DNA of 64,000 nt, taken from the NCBI RefSeq assembly GCF_024298825.1, contig NZ_CP101153.1:310001-374000 (forward strand), written 5' to 3'. Shown here piece by piece: positions 52,957 to 61,811 of this stretch (its first letter is position 1; every line of letters begins with the position of its first letter). Under the pieces are notes generated by a model. The model saw only the letters and a program-made list of their open reading frames with translations. It searched no databases and was not told the origin of the DNA. Both the position numbers and the translations under genes were made by a program. The stretch is from Haloglomus salinum. Its GTDB lineage: Archaea; Halobacteriota; Halobacteria; Halobacteriales; Haloarculaceae.

Positions 52957-53059
52957 CCCCGGGGACTCGGTCGTCTGTTCCTGACCGCCTGTCTCCCTGC
53001 GATAGAAGGACAGCGTTGGAAGGTGCTCCGGCGAACGGCAGTAGTTCTCCCCGTGACGA

Positions 53060-54046
53060 TTACGACGCCCGCACCAGCGGCTCGTACCAGTCCCGGTTCG
53101 CCCGGTACCACTCGACGAACTTCCGGACGCCCTCGCGGATGTCGTGGGTTGGCTCGTAGCCCAGCAGGTCGCCGGCCTTCGACACGTCGGCATGGGTGTG
53201 CTCGGCGTCGGCCGAGTGACGGTCGTCGAACTCGAACGCCAGCTCCGGGGCGATCTCGTCGCGGATGACCGCCGCCAGCTCGCGGATCTCGATGTTGTCG
53301 GTCGAGCCGATGTTGACCGCCTCACCGTCGGCCGCGTCCGTCTCCAGCAGCGACAGGTTCGCCGCGACCACGTCGTCGATGTAGGTGAAATCCCGCGTCT
53401 GCGTGCCGTCGCCGTAGATGACGGGCGGCTCGCCGTTCGTACAGCGCGAGACGAAGTTGGTGATGGCCATGTTCGGGCGCATCCGGGGGCCGTACACGGT
53501 GAAGTACCGGAGCGCGACGGCCGGGAGGTCGTACACCTCGCTGTAGGCACACAGGTAGCGCTCGGCCGCGAGCTTGGAGGCGCCGTACGGCGATACCGGT
53601 GTCGTCGGGTGGACCTCGTCGTACGGGAGGTACTCGGGAACGCCGTACACGGACGACGAGGAGGCCATGACGATACGCTCCACGTCGCTCGCGCGGGCCG
53701 CGTCGAGGATGTTGAGTGTCCCGTCGACGTTCACCTCGTCGTAGACACGGGGTTCGGCCACGCTGTCACGGACGCCGGCGCGACCTGCCTGGTGGAAGAC
53801 GTAGTCGGCGTCGCCGACGAGGTCCGCGACGAGGGCCGCGTCGCGCACGTCGCCCTTCACGAACTCGTAGTCGGTGCCGGCGTCGGCCGCGGTCTCCCGG
53901 TGGACCTCCAGCGTCCGCTCCTTGATGCCCAGGTCGTAGTAGGGATGCATCTCGTCGATGACCGTCACGTCGTGGCCCTCGGCGAGGAACCGCTCGGCGA
54001 GGTGGCCACCGATGAAGCCCGCGCCGCCCGTCACGAGAATCTGCAT
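53060..54046 (-). CDS. NAD-dependent epimerase, UDP-sugar 4-epimerase type
   Basis: 328 residues. VTGGAGFIGGHLAERFL binds NAD, HQAGRAGVRDSV follows, SSSSVYG and VSPYGASKLAAE hold the catalytic Ser, Tyr and Lys, and RYFTVYGPRMRPNMA is typical of UDP-glucose/UDP-glucuronate 4-epimerases. It lies 42 bases downstream of aglF on the same strand. AglF makes UDP-glucose, so this enzyme may act on UDP-glucose or a derived uronic acid. Confidence 0.9.
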   Translation of the reverse strand: MQILVTGGAGFIGGHLAERFLAEGHDVTVIDEMHPYYDLGIKERTLEVHRETAADAGTDYEFVKGDVRDAALVADLVGDADYVFHQAGRAGVRDSVAEPRVYDEVNVDGTLNILDAARASDVERIVMASSSSVYGVPEYLPYDEVHPTTPVSPYGASKLAAERYLCAYSEVYDLPAVALRYFTVYGPRMRPNMAITNFVSRCTNGEPPVIYGDGTQTRDFTYIDDVVAANLSLLETDAADGEAVNIGSTDNIEIRELAAVIRDEIAPELAFEFDDRHSADAEHTHADVSKAGDLLGYEPTHDIREGVRKFVEWYRANRDWYEPLVRAS

Positions 54047-54088
54047 GGCGCCGTGTCGTCGGGGATGGGCTACAAAGGTGTCGGGATA

Positions 54089-54850
54089 CTACTCCGTCGC
54101 TTCGGCCTCCTCCGCTTCGTTCGCTACCTCCGCCTCGTATCCCTCCTCCAGCCGGCGCTCGGCCTCGTCGCGGTCCTCCGGGTAGCCCACGTCGATGCGC
54201 CACCCCTCCATCCGGATGGCATCGATGGTCCGGCCGGACTTGATGAGCAGGTCGATAGCGTCCGATATCTCGTACTCGTCGCGGCCCGAAGGCTGGACGA
54301 GGTGGCAGGCGTGGAAGATGGCCGGTGTGAACGTGTAGAAGCCCGTCATCACCAGGTTCGAGGGCGGGTCGTCGGGCTTCTCGACCACGTCGACGATCTC
54401 GCCGTAGTCGTTGGTGTCACAGACCCCGTAGCGCGAGGCCTCGTCCCACGGCACCTCCTCGACGAGGAAGGCGGCGTCCGCGCGGTCCTCCTGCTGGCGG
54501 TTGACGACGTCCTGGAGGTTCGCGTCGAAGATGTTGTCCCCCAGCATCATCATGAAATCGTCGTCGATGTGCTCCTCGGCGGTCAGGAGCGCGTGTGCGA
54601 TGCCCAGCGGCTCGCGCTGGTGGCAGTACGTGATGGGCACGCCCTCGTACGTGTCGCCGTAGTGGCTGATTATCTTCTCCTTCCTGTAGCCGACGACGAC
54701 CAGCAGTTCGTCGGCGTCCAGCTCGACCAGCCGGTCGAAACAGTGCGTGAGAATCGGCTTCCCGGCGACCTCGACCAGCCCCTTCGGTTTGTCCTCGGTG
54801 AGCGGGCGGAGCCGCGTCCCCTCGCCCGCCGCGATGACGACTGCTTTCAT
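54089..54850 (-). CDS. aglF: Glucose-1-phosphate uridylyltransferase AglF
   Basis: 253 residues. The N-terminus AAGEGTRLRPLTEDKPKGL is the nucleotidyltransferase signature. The whole length closely follows Haloferax AglF as I recall it (ILTHCFDRLVEL, ITYCHQREPLGIAHALLT, MMLGDNIFDANLQDVV, SNLVMTGFYTFTPAIFHACH), with a short Glu/Ala-rich extra tail. Supplies UDP-glucose for N-glycan assembly on the S-layer glycoprotein. A TATA box lies 25-30 bases before the start. Convergent in no sense: it leads the operon with the 4-epimerase downstream. Confidence 0.93.
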   Translation of the reverse strand: MKAVVIAAGEGTRLRPLTEDKPKGLVEVAGKPILTHCFDRLVELDADELLVVVGYRKEKIISHYGDTYEGVPITYCHQREPLGIAHALLTAEEHIDDDFMMMLGDNIFDANLQDVVNRQQEDRADAAFLVEEVPWDEASRYGVCDTNDYGEIVDVVEKPDDPPSNLVMTGFYTFTPAIFHACHLVQPSGRDEYEISDAIDLLIKSGRTIDAIRMEGWRIDVGYPEDRDEAERRLEEGYEAEVANEAEEAEATE

Positions 54851-54873
54851 ACTTCGTGGCTGTGTCCTGTGGG

Positions 54874-54880
54874 CTAAATA
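54874..54880 (-). promoter_or_regulatory. TATA box of aglF
   Basis: TATTTAG on the minus strand, 24-30 bases before the aglF start. Together with the absence of a Shine-Dalgarno site this points to a leaderless transcript. Confidence 0.6.
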
Positions 54881-54989
54881 CCTTCCCGCTCGGGATGGCA
54901 GGGTGTGATTATTGGCATATGCTGGATTTTAGGAGAATGTTGGTGCACCTCTCTGGAAAATTTCGAGAGTATGGATTATATCCGATGTC

Positions 54990-55577
54990 TCAGTCTGTCA
55001 GGTGTTCATACGCCTCGGTGACCTCCTTGAACGCCTCTTCGTCGCCGTCGTCGGTGTCGGGGTGGGTCTCCTTGACGAGGCGGCGGTAGGCCTGTTTCAC
55101 GTCGGTCTCGTCGGCGCCGGGTTCCAGTCCGAGGGTGGCGTACGCCTCGCCGTCCGTGGGGCCGTCGCGGGCCGCCACCCGGGCGCCGGCCCGGCCACGA
55201 CTGCCGCCGGGGCCCCGCTGCTGTTGCTGGTAGCGGTACTCCCAGCGTTCGCGGCCACCCGGCGGCGTCCAGTCCTCGCGGGGGCCGGCGCCGAACCCAC
55301 CACCCTGCCGTCGGTCGCCGCGCCGGCCGCGACCACCATCGGCGCGCCCGCGGCGCTCCCGGCCGCTGTTGGCCCGGGCGCGCCGCTCGACCCGTTCGTA
55401 CAGCGAAGCACGGAGCTTCCCGCTTCCCTGGTACCAGAACAGGTAGCTGGCGCCGCCGAAGGCTGCCGCGACGAACAGCGGTACCGCGTCCCGGAACACG
55501 GCCGCCAGCACGACCATCAGGGCCGCCAGCCCCGCGAACACGGCGGTCATCCCCAGCAGGAGCCGCGAGTTGTTCAC
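54990..55577 (-). CDS. Membrane-anchored J-domain protein
   Basis: 195 residues. Two N-terminal membrane helices (LLLGMTAVFAGLAALMVVLAA and a second around AVPLFVAAAFGGASYLFW), an Arg/Gly-rich linker (~80-140), then a C-terminal J-domain: YATLGLEPGADETDVKQAYRRLVKETHPD with the HPD motif. J-domains stimulate Hsp70 (DnaK) ATPase. The reversed order, with the J-domain at the C-terminus and no zinc or client domain, suggests recruitment of DnaK to the membrane. Stand-alone gene, divergent from 55696. Confidence 0.88.
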   Translation of the reverse strand: MNNSRLLLGMTAVFAGLAALMVVLAAVFRDAVPLFVAAAFGGASYLFWYQGSGKLRASLYERVERRARANSGRERRGRADGGRGRRGDRRQGGGFGAGPREDWTPPGGRERWEYRYQQQQRGPGGSRGRAGARVAARDGPTDGEAYATLGLEPGADETDVKQAYRRLVKETHPDTDDGDEEAFKEVTEAYEHLTD

Positions 55578-55695
55578 ACGTCACCGAACGGGTCCGACCC
55601 CCGTAAGCGTCTCGCCCTCGGATGGACGTCGGTGCCCCGGTCCGGGGACGGTACAGTCCCCCGGAAGCTTTCACCGGCCCGGTGGAGACGCCGGT

Positions 55696-55971
55696 ATGGA
55701 GTGGCACGTCGTCGACGGCGACCCCGGGGACGAGGGGTCGAGCCGGGTCGAATGGGAGCGTGGCGACCGGTACGTCCGGGTGGTCGTCCGGGAGACGGCC
55801 ACGGGTGCCTGGGCGGTCACGCTCGACCGGCTGGCGCAGGCCCCCGAGGGGCAGTACTACCACCGTGAGACGGTGGCGGACCGCGACGGCGCACTCGACC
55901 TGGCTGCGACGTGGCGCGAGGAGAACGACGGGACCGCGAGCGGGGCGACCGAGGACGCGGACGACGCGTGA
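55696..55971 (+). CDS. Small hypothetical protein, haloarchaeal type
   Basis: 91 residues from ATG 55696. A short beta-rich core (WHVVDGDPGD, RYVRVVVRETATGAWAVTLDRL, YYHRETVADRDGALDLAATW) and an acidic tail. No catalytic motif is visible. Divergent from the J-domain gene. Confidence 0.68.
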   Translation: MEWHVVDGDPGDEGSSRVEWERGDRYVRVVVRETATGAWAVTLDRLAQAPEGQYYHRETVADRDGALDLAATWREENDGTASGATEDADDA

Positions 55972-56064
55972 CGGCAGGGAACGGCCTGAGCGCGTGTGCG
56001 TGCCAGCTGACCGGTTCCCACCCCTCCCGAACGCATATGCCGGCCGGGGAACCAACGTGCGGCC

Positions 56065-57135
56065 GTGCCCGCATCCGATGTCATCGTCCCGCCGCCCGTC
56101 GAGCCGGGGGACCGCGTCGCCGTTGTCGCTCCGGCATCCGGTGCCGCATCGCGCTACCCGCACGTTCTCGACCGTGGACTGACGACCCTTCGCGAGTGGT
56201 TCGACCTCGACCCCGTCGAGTATCCGACTGCCCGGAAGGACGACGACTGGCTCTACGACCATCCCGAAGCCCGCGCCGAGGACATCGAGACGGCGTTCCG
56301 CGACCCCGACATCGGCGCCGTCATCGCGACCATCGGCGGGAACGACCAGGTCCGTATCCTGGAACACCTCGACGGTGACGTGCTCCGCGAGCATCCGACC
56401 CGGTTCCTCGGGACGAGCGACAACACGCACCTCCACAGCCTGCTGTGGCAGGCCGGCGTGGTCTCGTTCTACGGCGGCACGCTGATGACCGACCTCGCGG
56501 CCGCGGGCGGCGTCTTCGACTACACCGCCGAACACGTCCGCCGGGCGCTGTTCGACGACCACGTCGGCGCCGTCCGCCCGGCCGACGAGTTCTCCGACCA
56601 CGACCGCGACTGGAACGACCCGGACACGCTGGACGAGCCACTCGAGCGGGAGTCGAACCCCGGCTGGGAGTGGCGCGGTGGCGACGAACCCGCCGACGGC
56701 CGCGTCTGGGGTGGGTGCCTCGAAGTGGTCGACACCGTCCTCGCGGCCGACCGCACGATGCCCCCGGTGGCGGCGCTGGAGGGCTGCGTGCTGCTGCTCG
56801 AGACCGCCGAGGGGCTCCCCGAACCGCCGGATGTCCAGCGCGTGCTTCTCGGGCTGGGAGAGCGCGGCGTCCTCGACGCCGTCGACGCCGTGCTCCACGG
56901 CCGCGCGAAGGCCCGCAACCCGTTCGAGGACCCCGGCACCGAGGCCCGAGCCGCGTACCGCGAGACGCAGAACGAACTCGTGGCGGACCTCGTCGCGGAG
57001 TACAACCCCGAGGCGCCCGTGGTCGGCAACTTCGATGTCGGCCACACGCACCCCGTCGTTCCCGTGCCCGTCGGCGGGCGGTGCGTGGTCGACCCTGCGG
57101 CGGAGCGGGTCGCGTTCCCGGCGTTCGAGGGCTGA
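56065..57135 (+). CDS. S66 family serine peptidase (LD-carboxypeptidase / MccF-like)
   Basis: 356 residues, GTG start. VEPGDRVAVVAPAS is the usual S66 beginning. FLGTSDNTHLHSLLW carries the catalytic Ser; WGGCLEVVD has the Glu, and VVGNFDVGHTHPVVPVPVGG the His. In bacteria, relatives cut muramoyl tetrapeptides or microcin C. Archaea lack murein, so a MccF-like immunity or peptide-amide hydrolysis role is more likely. Confidence 0.88.
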   Translation: MPASDVIVPPPVEPGDRVAVVAPASGAASRYPHVLDRGLTTLREWFDLDPVEYPTARKDDDWLYDHPEARAEDIETAFRDPDIGAVIATIGGNDQVRILEHLDGDVLREHPTRFLGTSDNTHLHSLLWQAGVVSFYGGTLMTDLAAAGGVFDYTAEHVRRALFDDHVGAVRPADEFSDHDRDWNDPDTLDEPLERESNPGWEWRGGDEPADGRVWGGCLEVVDTVLAADRTMPPVAALEGCVLLLETAEGLPEPPDVQRVLLGLGERGVLDAVDAVLHGRAKARNPFEDPGTEARAAYRETQNELVADLVAEYNPEAPVVGNFDVGHTHPVVPVPVGGRCVVDPAAERVAFPAFEG

Positions 57136-57188
57136 ATCGGCGCCGGGACCGCCAGGGCTTTTGCCGGTCCGCCGTGGAGTCCTCGCCG

Positions 57189-57419
57189 ATGAGCAGCGCC
57201 CTCCAGCGGACGGTCCGACGCGTCGGTGCGATACTCACCCTCCAGCTCGCGGTCCTCTCCGCGCAGCTGTTCACGCTCCAGCCGACCGAGGAGAGCATCG
57301 CCACGTTCGTCTCGCTCCCGCTCGCCATCGGCGCCGGGGGCTATCTCGTCGGGAGTGGACTCCGGAGTCTCGTCGGTGTGACCGAGGAGGCCGAGCGGCT
57401 GGCCCCCGACGAGCACTGA
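57189..57419 (+). CDS. Small two-helix membrane protein
   Basis: 76 residues from ATG 57189. Two hydrophobic segments (ILTLQLAVLSAQLFTL and TFVSLPLAIGAGGYLVGSGL), then an acidic tail. No family recognised. Begins 53 bases after the S66 peptidase gene. Confidence 0.65.
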   Translation: MSSALQRTVRRVGAILTLQLAVLSAQLFTLQPTEESIATFVSLPLAIGAGGYLVGSGLRSLVGVTEEAERLAPDEH

Positions 57420-57441
57420 CCGACCGCGACCGACCGGCTGG

Positions 57442-57897
57442 TCACTCGCCTTCGAGCGCCGGCTCGAACGCTACGAGTGCCTCGCGCCACGCGTCGGGGA
57501 TGGGACGGGTGCCACCCTCACCGTCGACCACGACCAGCGTGCTCGACCCTTCGGCCGCCAGGTCGCCGTCCGGCGTGTACATCTCACAGACCGTCGGGAA
57601 GCTCTTCGTGCCCAGCGACGGCGTTCGGACCGCGACGGTCACGTACTCGTCGTCGGTCGTCACGGAGCGCCGGTAGTCCAGCTCCAGGTTCGCCAGCACC
57701 ATCTCGCGCTCCTCCAGCGGGATGTCGAGCACGGCGTCGAAGTAGTCGATGCGTGCCTGCTCGAAGTAGGTCACGTAGACGGCGTTGTTGACGTGTCCCA
57801 TCGTGTCCGTGTCGCGGTAGCGGACCGGGAGCGTCGTCGTGTAGGCGAACTCGTCGGGGACCGCGGGCGTCCCGTCGAGGGTCGAATCGAGGCTCAT
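57442..57897 (-). CDS. Acyl-CoA thioesterase, 4HBT hot-dog fold
   Basis: 151 residues. VRYRDTDTMGHVNNAVYVTYFEQARIDYF is the 4HBT signature with the catalytic Asp. Hydrolyses an acyl-CoA to free acid and CoA; the chain is undefined. Convergent with the small membrane protein gene. Confidence 0.9.
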   Translation of the reverse strand: MSLDSTLDGTPAVPDEFAYTTTLPVRYRDTDTMGHVNNAVYVTYFEQARIDYFDAVLDIPLEEREMVLANLELDYRRSVTTDDEYVTVAVRTPSLGTKSFPTVCEMYTPDGDLAAEGSSTLVVVDGEGGTRPIPDAWREALVAFEPALEGE

Positions 57898-57951
57898 ACC
57901 GACGCTGGACCGCGGGCGGTCACGTCGGTTTCGATGTCCGAGCGGTCCGGG

Positions 57952-58881
57952 TCAGGGCCGGGCAGGGTCCAGCGCCAGCAGGGCATCCGCGAGCGACCGC
58001 AACGCCTCGGCTTCGTCGATGTGGTCGAGCCATCGCTCGGGAAGCGCCGTCGCGCCGAAGCGCGCGCCGGCGACGGCTCCCGTCACGGCACCCACGGTGT
58101 CGGCGTCGTCACCCATGTTGACGGCCCGGACGATGGCTTCCTCGGCGCTCGGCGCGGTCAGACCGTGGTGGAGGCCCGTCTCCAGCGTGTGGACGACGTA
58201 CCCCGAGGCCGAGAGCAGCGAGGGGTCGCGGTCGGTCGCACCAGCAACGGCGTCGCGGAGCGCCGCGGGCGCGTCCCCGATTCCGTCGAGCGCCCGTTCG
58301 ACGGCCGCCTCGGGCGCGGCCGCGTCGAGCAGCGCCGACAGCACGCGGTTCAGCGCCGCACAGCCCCACGTGCAGCGCGGGTCGGCGTGCGTGATGGCCG
58401 AGGACTCGCGACTCACTCGGGAGAGCCGGTCGTCCGCGTGATACGCCAGCGCGTGGGGTGCACAGCGCATCACGCTCCCGTTGCCCGCGTTGCTCCCCTC
58501 CGACCGGCGCTCCCACACGCGCTTGCCGGCCTCGTCCGGTGGGGTTCCGTTCCGGAGGCTCCCGATAGCTTCCCGGGTCGTCACCCCGATGTCGAACGGG
58601 CCGCCGTCGAGCCACGCGACGAACCGCTCGGCCACGTCCGCCGAATCGAATCCCTCGCGGTCGCGGAGGCTCCGGGCGATACAGAGGGCCAGGTCGGTGT
58701 CGTCGGTCACCGTTCCCGCGGGCTGGCCGTGGGTGCCGTGTGCCAGCATCTCGGTCACGCGGCCGTGGTCGCGCTCGATGCTCGCCGGCGTCTCGAACTC
58801 CACCGGGCGCCCGAGCGCGTCCCCACACGCCAGTCCCAGCAGGACACCCCTCGCACGGTCGCTCGTGCCGCCGTCACTCAT
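57952..58881 (-). CDS. ADP-ribosylglycohydrolase family protein
   Basis: 309 residues from ATG 58881. GVLLGLACGDALGRPVEF near the N-terminus, TVTDDTDLALCIARSL (metal-binding Asp), and MGDDADTVGAVTGAVAGARFG near the C-terminus form the two-metal active site of the DraG/ARH family. Removes ADP-ribose from proteins or small molecules. Probably a stand-alone housekeeping gene; an in-frame extension to 58929 is not needed. Confidence 0.92.
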   Translation of the reverse strand: MSDGGTSDRARGVLLGLACGDALGRPVEFETPASIERDHGRVTEMLAHGTHGQPAGTVTDDTDLALCIARSLRDREGFDSADVAERFVAWLDGGPFDIGVTTREAIGSLRNGTPPDEAGKRVWERRSEGSNAGNGSVMRCAPHALAYHADDRLSRVSRESSAITHADPRCTWGCAALNRVLSALLDAAAPEAAVERALDGIGDAPAALRDAVAGATDRDPSLLSASGYVVHTLETGLHHGLTAPSAEEAIVRAVNMGDDADTVGAVTGAVAGARFGATALPERWLDHIDEAEALRSLADALLALDPARP

Positions 58882-58944
58882 GGTCGAGCCGAGGGGCGCC
58901 CGCCGCAAAAACCATCTGACGAATCTCACGGCCCGCCGGTCGGT

Positions 58945-59145
58945 TCAGGCCTCGAAGCCGTCCGTTTCCGACCCGACCCGGTCCTCGATACCGTCCTCCA
59001 GGCCGTCCTCGAGATAGGCGGCGGCACACGCCCCACAGCAGAACGTGCTTCCGAAGGTCATGTGGGCGTGGTGGTGGTTCACTTCAATCCACTCTCCACC
59101 CGGGGCAACCGACCCGCCGCACCGGTCACACTGGTCCATCACCAT
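58945..59145 (-). CDS. Small Cys-rich zinc-binding protein
   Basis: 66 residues. CDRCGGSV at the N-terminus, a His-rich middle (NHHHAHMTFGSTFCCGAC) and an acidic repeat-like tail. Could bind one zinc through CxxC and CxxC, resembling MYM/TRASH-type metal-handling fingers. Function unknown. Begins with ATG 59145 or the next ATG at 59139. Confidence 0.7.
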   Translation of the reverse strand: MVMDQCDRCGGSVAPGGEWIEVNHHHAHMTFGSTFCCGACAAAYLEDGLEDGIEDRVGSETDGFEA

Positions 59146-59227
59146 CTCCTACGAGGGGAGGATGCCTGTATCTTGCCCTGGCCTTCCGGTGGTCTGAATG
59201 GTGGGTTGATTTATCCAGGTCATCGGG

Positions 59228-59458
59228 ATGGTCGACATCTTCCACGCGAGCGGCGACGAGATTCCCGCCGACCAGGTGACGATTAGCGATGGTGGCAGCT
59301 CCGAGACATGGACCGCCTGTGCCAGTGGGAGCCCGGACGATATCTCGGCCGGCAGCACGGCCAGTGCAGATATCGACTCCGACGACGAAATCCGCGTCCT
59401 CTGGGCCAACGACGACGACTCGGCCACCCTGACCATCTGGGAGGCCCCCGACGCCTGA
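59228..59458 (+). pseudogene. 5'-truncated pilin-like gene
   Basis: 76 codons open from ATG 59228. FHASGDEIPADQVTISD and DDEIRVLWANDDDSATLTIWE parallel the C-terminal half of the intact pilin next door (THANGDEVREDRVTIKG and SDDTVKVVWEGPNGDSTTLGTWE). The N-terminal SPVIGVILMVAIT helix that builds the pilus is absent, and stop codons lie just upstream. It cannot form a pilus subunit as it stands. Sequence has drifted, so the truncation is not recent, and it could serve as a donor for gene conversion. Confidence 0.7.
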
Positions 59459-59534
59459 GGCTGTTCCTCGAAACACCCGTTTCGACCCTCGATACGTGCC
59501 GAATCACAAATACGGACCAGTGTCATGGGTGGGT

Positions 59535-59945
59535 ATGCACCTCGGATGCGTGCGAACAGACGACGGGGTCTCCCCGGTCATCGGTGTCATCCTGATGGTC
59601 GCCATCACGGTCGTCCTGGCCACTATCGTAGCTGGATTCGCACTTGGCCTCGAGGAACGGAAGATGGACACCGCACCCAACGCGGAGTTCGAGTTCGACT
59701 ACGACTCCGGTTCGCTGGAGATCACGCACGCGAACGGCGACGAGGTTCGCGAGGACCGGGTCACCATCAAGGGCCACAGTAACGGGCCGAAGACGCCCGA
59801 CTGGACGGGGGATACCGACACGGATGACTACTTCAGCGCGGGGGCCACGTACACCGCGACCGGCGTCGGGAGCGACGACACGGTCAAGGTCGTCTGGGAG
59901 GGCCCCAACGGGGACTCGACCACGCTCGGCACCTGGGAGCAGTAG
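59535..59945 (+). CDS. Archaeal type IV pilin
   Basis: 136 residues from ATG 59535. The leader MHLGCVRTDDG precedes VSPVIGVILMVAITVVLATI, the PibD-processed pilin helix. The remainder is acidic and ends with VVWEGPNGDSTTLGTWEQ. Second pilin of the window (with 19504) and intact neighbour of the truncated copy at 59228. Confidence 0.88.
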   Translation: MHLGCVRTDDGVSPVIGVILMVAITVVLATIVAGFALGLEERKMDTAPNAEFEFDYDSGSLEITHANGDEVREDRVTIKGHSNGPKTPDWTGDTDTDDYFSAGATYTATGVGSDDTVKVVWEGPNGDSTTLGTWEQ

Positions 59946-59998
59946 GGCGACGTCCTGACGCGGCCCGACCGCACGCCGGAACGATTGTAACCGACGGG

Positions 59999-60569
<571 letters not shown>

Positions 60570-60936
60570 CCGCGGCCGGGTAGCCGTTCTCTCCCCGACG
60601 ACCACGTCGCGGACACCCGCTCGGTGCGAATTCTGTCCGACAGCCGAGAGGCCCCGTTCCGGAAGCGGACGACCGTCCCCCGGCCGACGCCGGAACGATT
60701 CCTGCGGTTCTCGTGACGCTTTCCGGCAATAACTGCACGAAGCGCCCGGGCCACGAAATGAATGATTGCTTACTGTATCGCTTCGAGCGAGGGCAAATCG
60801 CGTGAGGGCAAGGTTCTGGACCGTGAATACGGCCGCCCCGCACTGTCGGCAACGGGCTGGTAGTTACAGTCCAGAGACATAATAAAGAGCTATTAGGATG
60901 CCGGGGGAGTCACTGCCCGAAGGTGATTTGATACCG
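60570..60936. other. Intergenic region before the fix genes
   Basis: No gene seen. The promoter of the fix operon is probably the A/T-rich ACATAATAAAG at 60877-60887. An in-frame ATG at 60898 lies just after it, but the start at 60937 is preferred because AAGGTGATT precedes it and FixA proteins normally start at MHTVVLTKGVPD. Confidence 0.5.
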
Positions 60937-61809
60937 ATGCACACGGTAGTTCTGACCAAGGGGGTCCCCGACTTCAGGGAGGGCCAGGTCTCGTTCGACG
61001 AGGACGGCCACCTGGAGCGCGGCAAGACCCCGACAGTGATGAATCCGAACGACAAGCACGCCCTCCGGGGGGCGCTCCAGACGAAGGTCCGCCACGGCGG
61101 GACCGTGAGCGTGATGAGCATGGGCCCGCCGGGGTACAAGGAGGTCCTGCAGGAGGCGATGGAGTCGGTGTACGCCGACGACCTCTACCTGCTGAGCGAC
61201 CGCGAGATGGCCGCGGCCGACACGTGGGCGACGGCCATCACCCTGACGACGGGAATCGAGAAGCTCGACGAGATGCCGGACCTGCTGTTCGCGGGCTTCA
61301 AGACGGCCGACGGGGAGACCGGCCACACCGGGCCGCAGACGGCGTGGGGCCTGGACATCCCGATGGTCACCCACGTGGTCGCGCTGGACGTCGACGAGGA
61401 GAGCGAGACCGTCCGGGTGAAGCGGCTCGTCGAGGGCGACATCGAGGAGATAGAGACTGTCGAGGCGCCGATGCCGGCGCTCATCGTGATGGACCCGGAG
61501 TTCGAGCCCTCGTATCGAACGGCGGGCGAGCGGCTCACGCACAAGGACCTGCGCGCGGACACCCAGGAGCGGGCGCCCGACTTCGAGGACGACCTCACCG
61601 TCTGGAACCACGAGGCGCTCAACCTCGACCCGGACTTCATCGGGCTGGACGGCTCACCGACCATCGTCGAGTCCGTCGACCCGATTCCGAAGCCGCCCGC
61701 CGAACGCGAGGCCACGATGGTCGACGCCGACGACGCCGAGGGGATGGAATCGGTCCTGGAGGAACTGCAGCCCCACGCCGCCGGGGCCAGCGAGGCGGCG
61801 GGTGATTGA
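60937..61809 (+). CDS. fixA: Electron transfer flavoprotein beta subunit FixA
   Basis: 290 residues from ATG 60937. VLTKGVPDFREGQVSFD at the N-terminus, NPNDKHALRGALQ, MSMGPPGYKEVLQEAM and DTWATAITLT are ETF-beta/FixA blocks. FixAB forms a bifurcating flavoprotein with FixCX that couples NADH oxidation to ferredoxin and quinone reduction. The C-terminus has an acidic extension (EGMESVLEELQPHAAGASEAAGD). Two bases separate it from fixB. Confidence 0.92.
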   Translation: MHTVVLTKGVPDFREGQVSFDEDGHLERGKTPTVMNPNDKHALRGALQTKVRHGGTVSVMSMGPPGYKEVLQEAMESVYADDLYLLSDREMAAADTWATAITLTTGIEKLDEMPDLLFAGFKTADGETGHTGPQTAWGLDIPMVTHVVALDVDEESETVRVKRLVEGDIEEIETVEAPMPALIVMDPEFEPSYRTAGERLTHKDLRADTQERAPDFEDDLTVWNHEALNLDPDFIGLDGSPTIVESVDPIPKPPAEREATMVDADDAEGMESVLEELQPHAAGASEAAGD

Positions 61810-61811
61810 CC

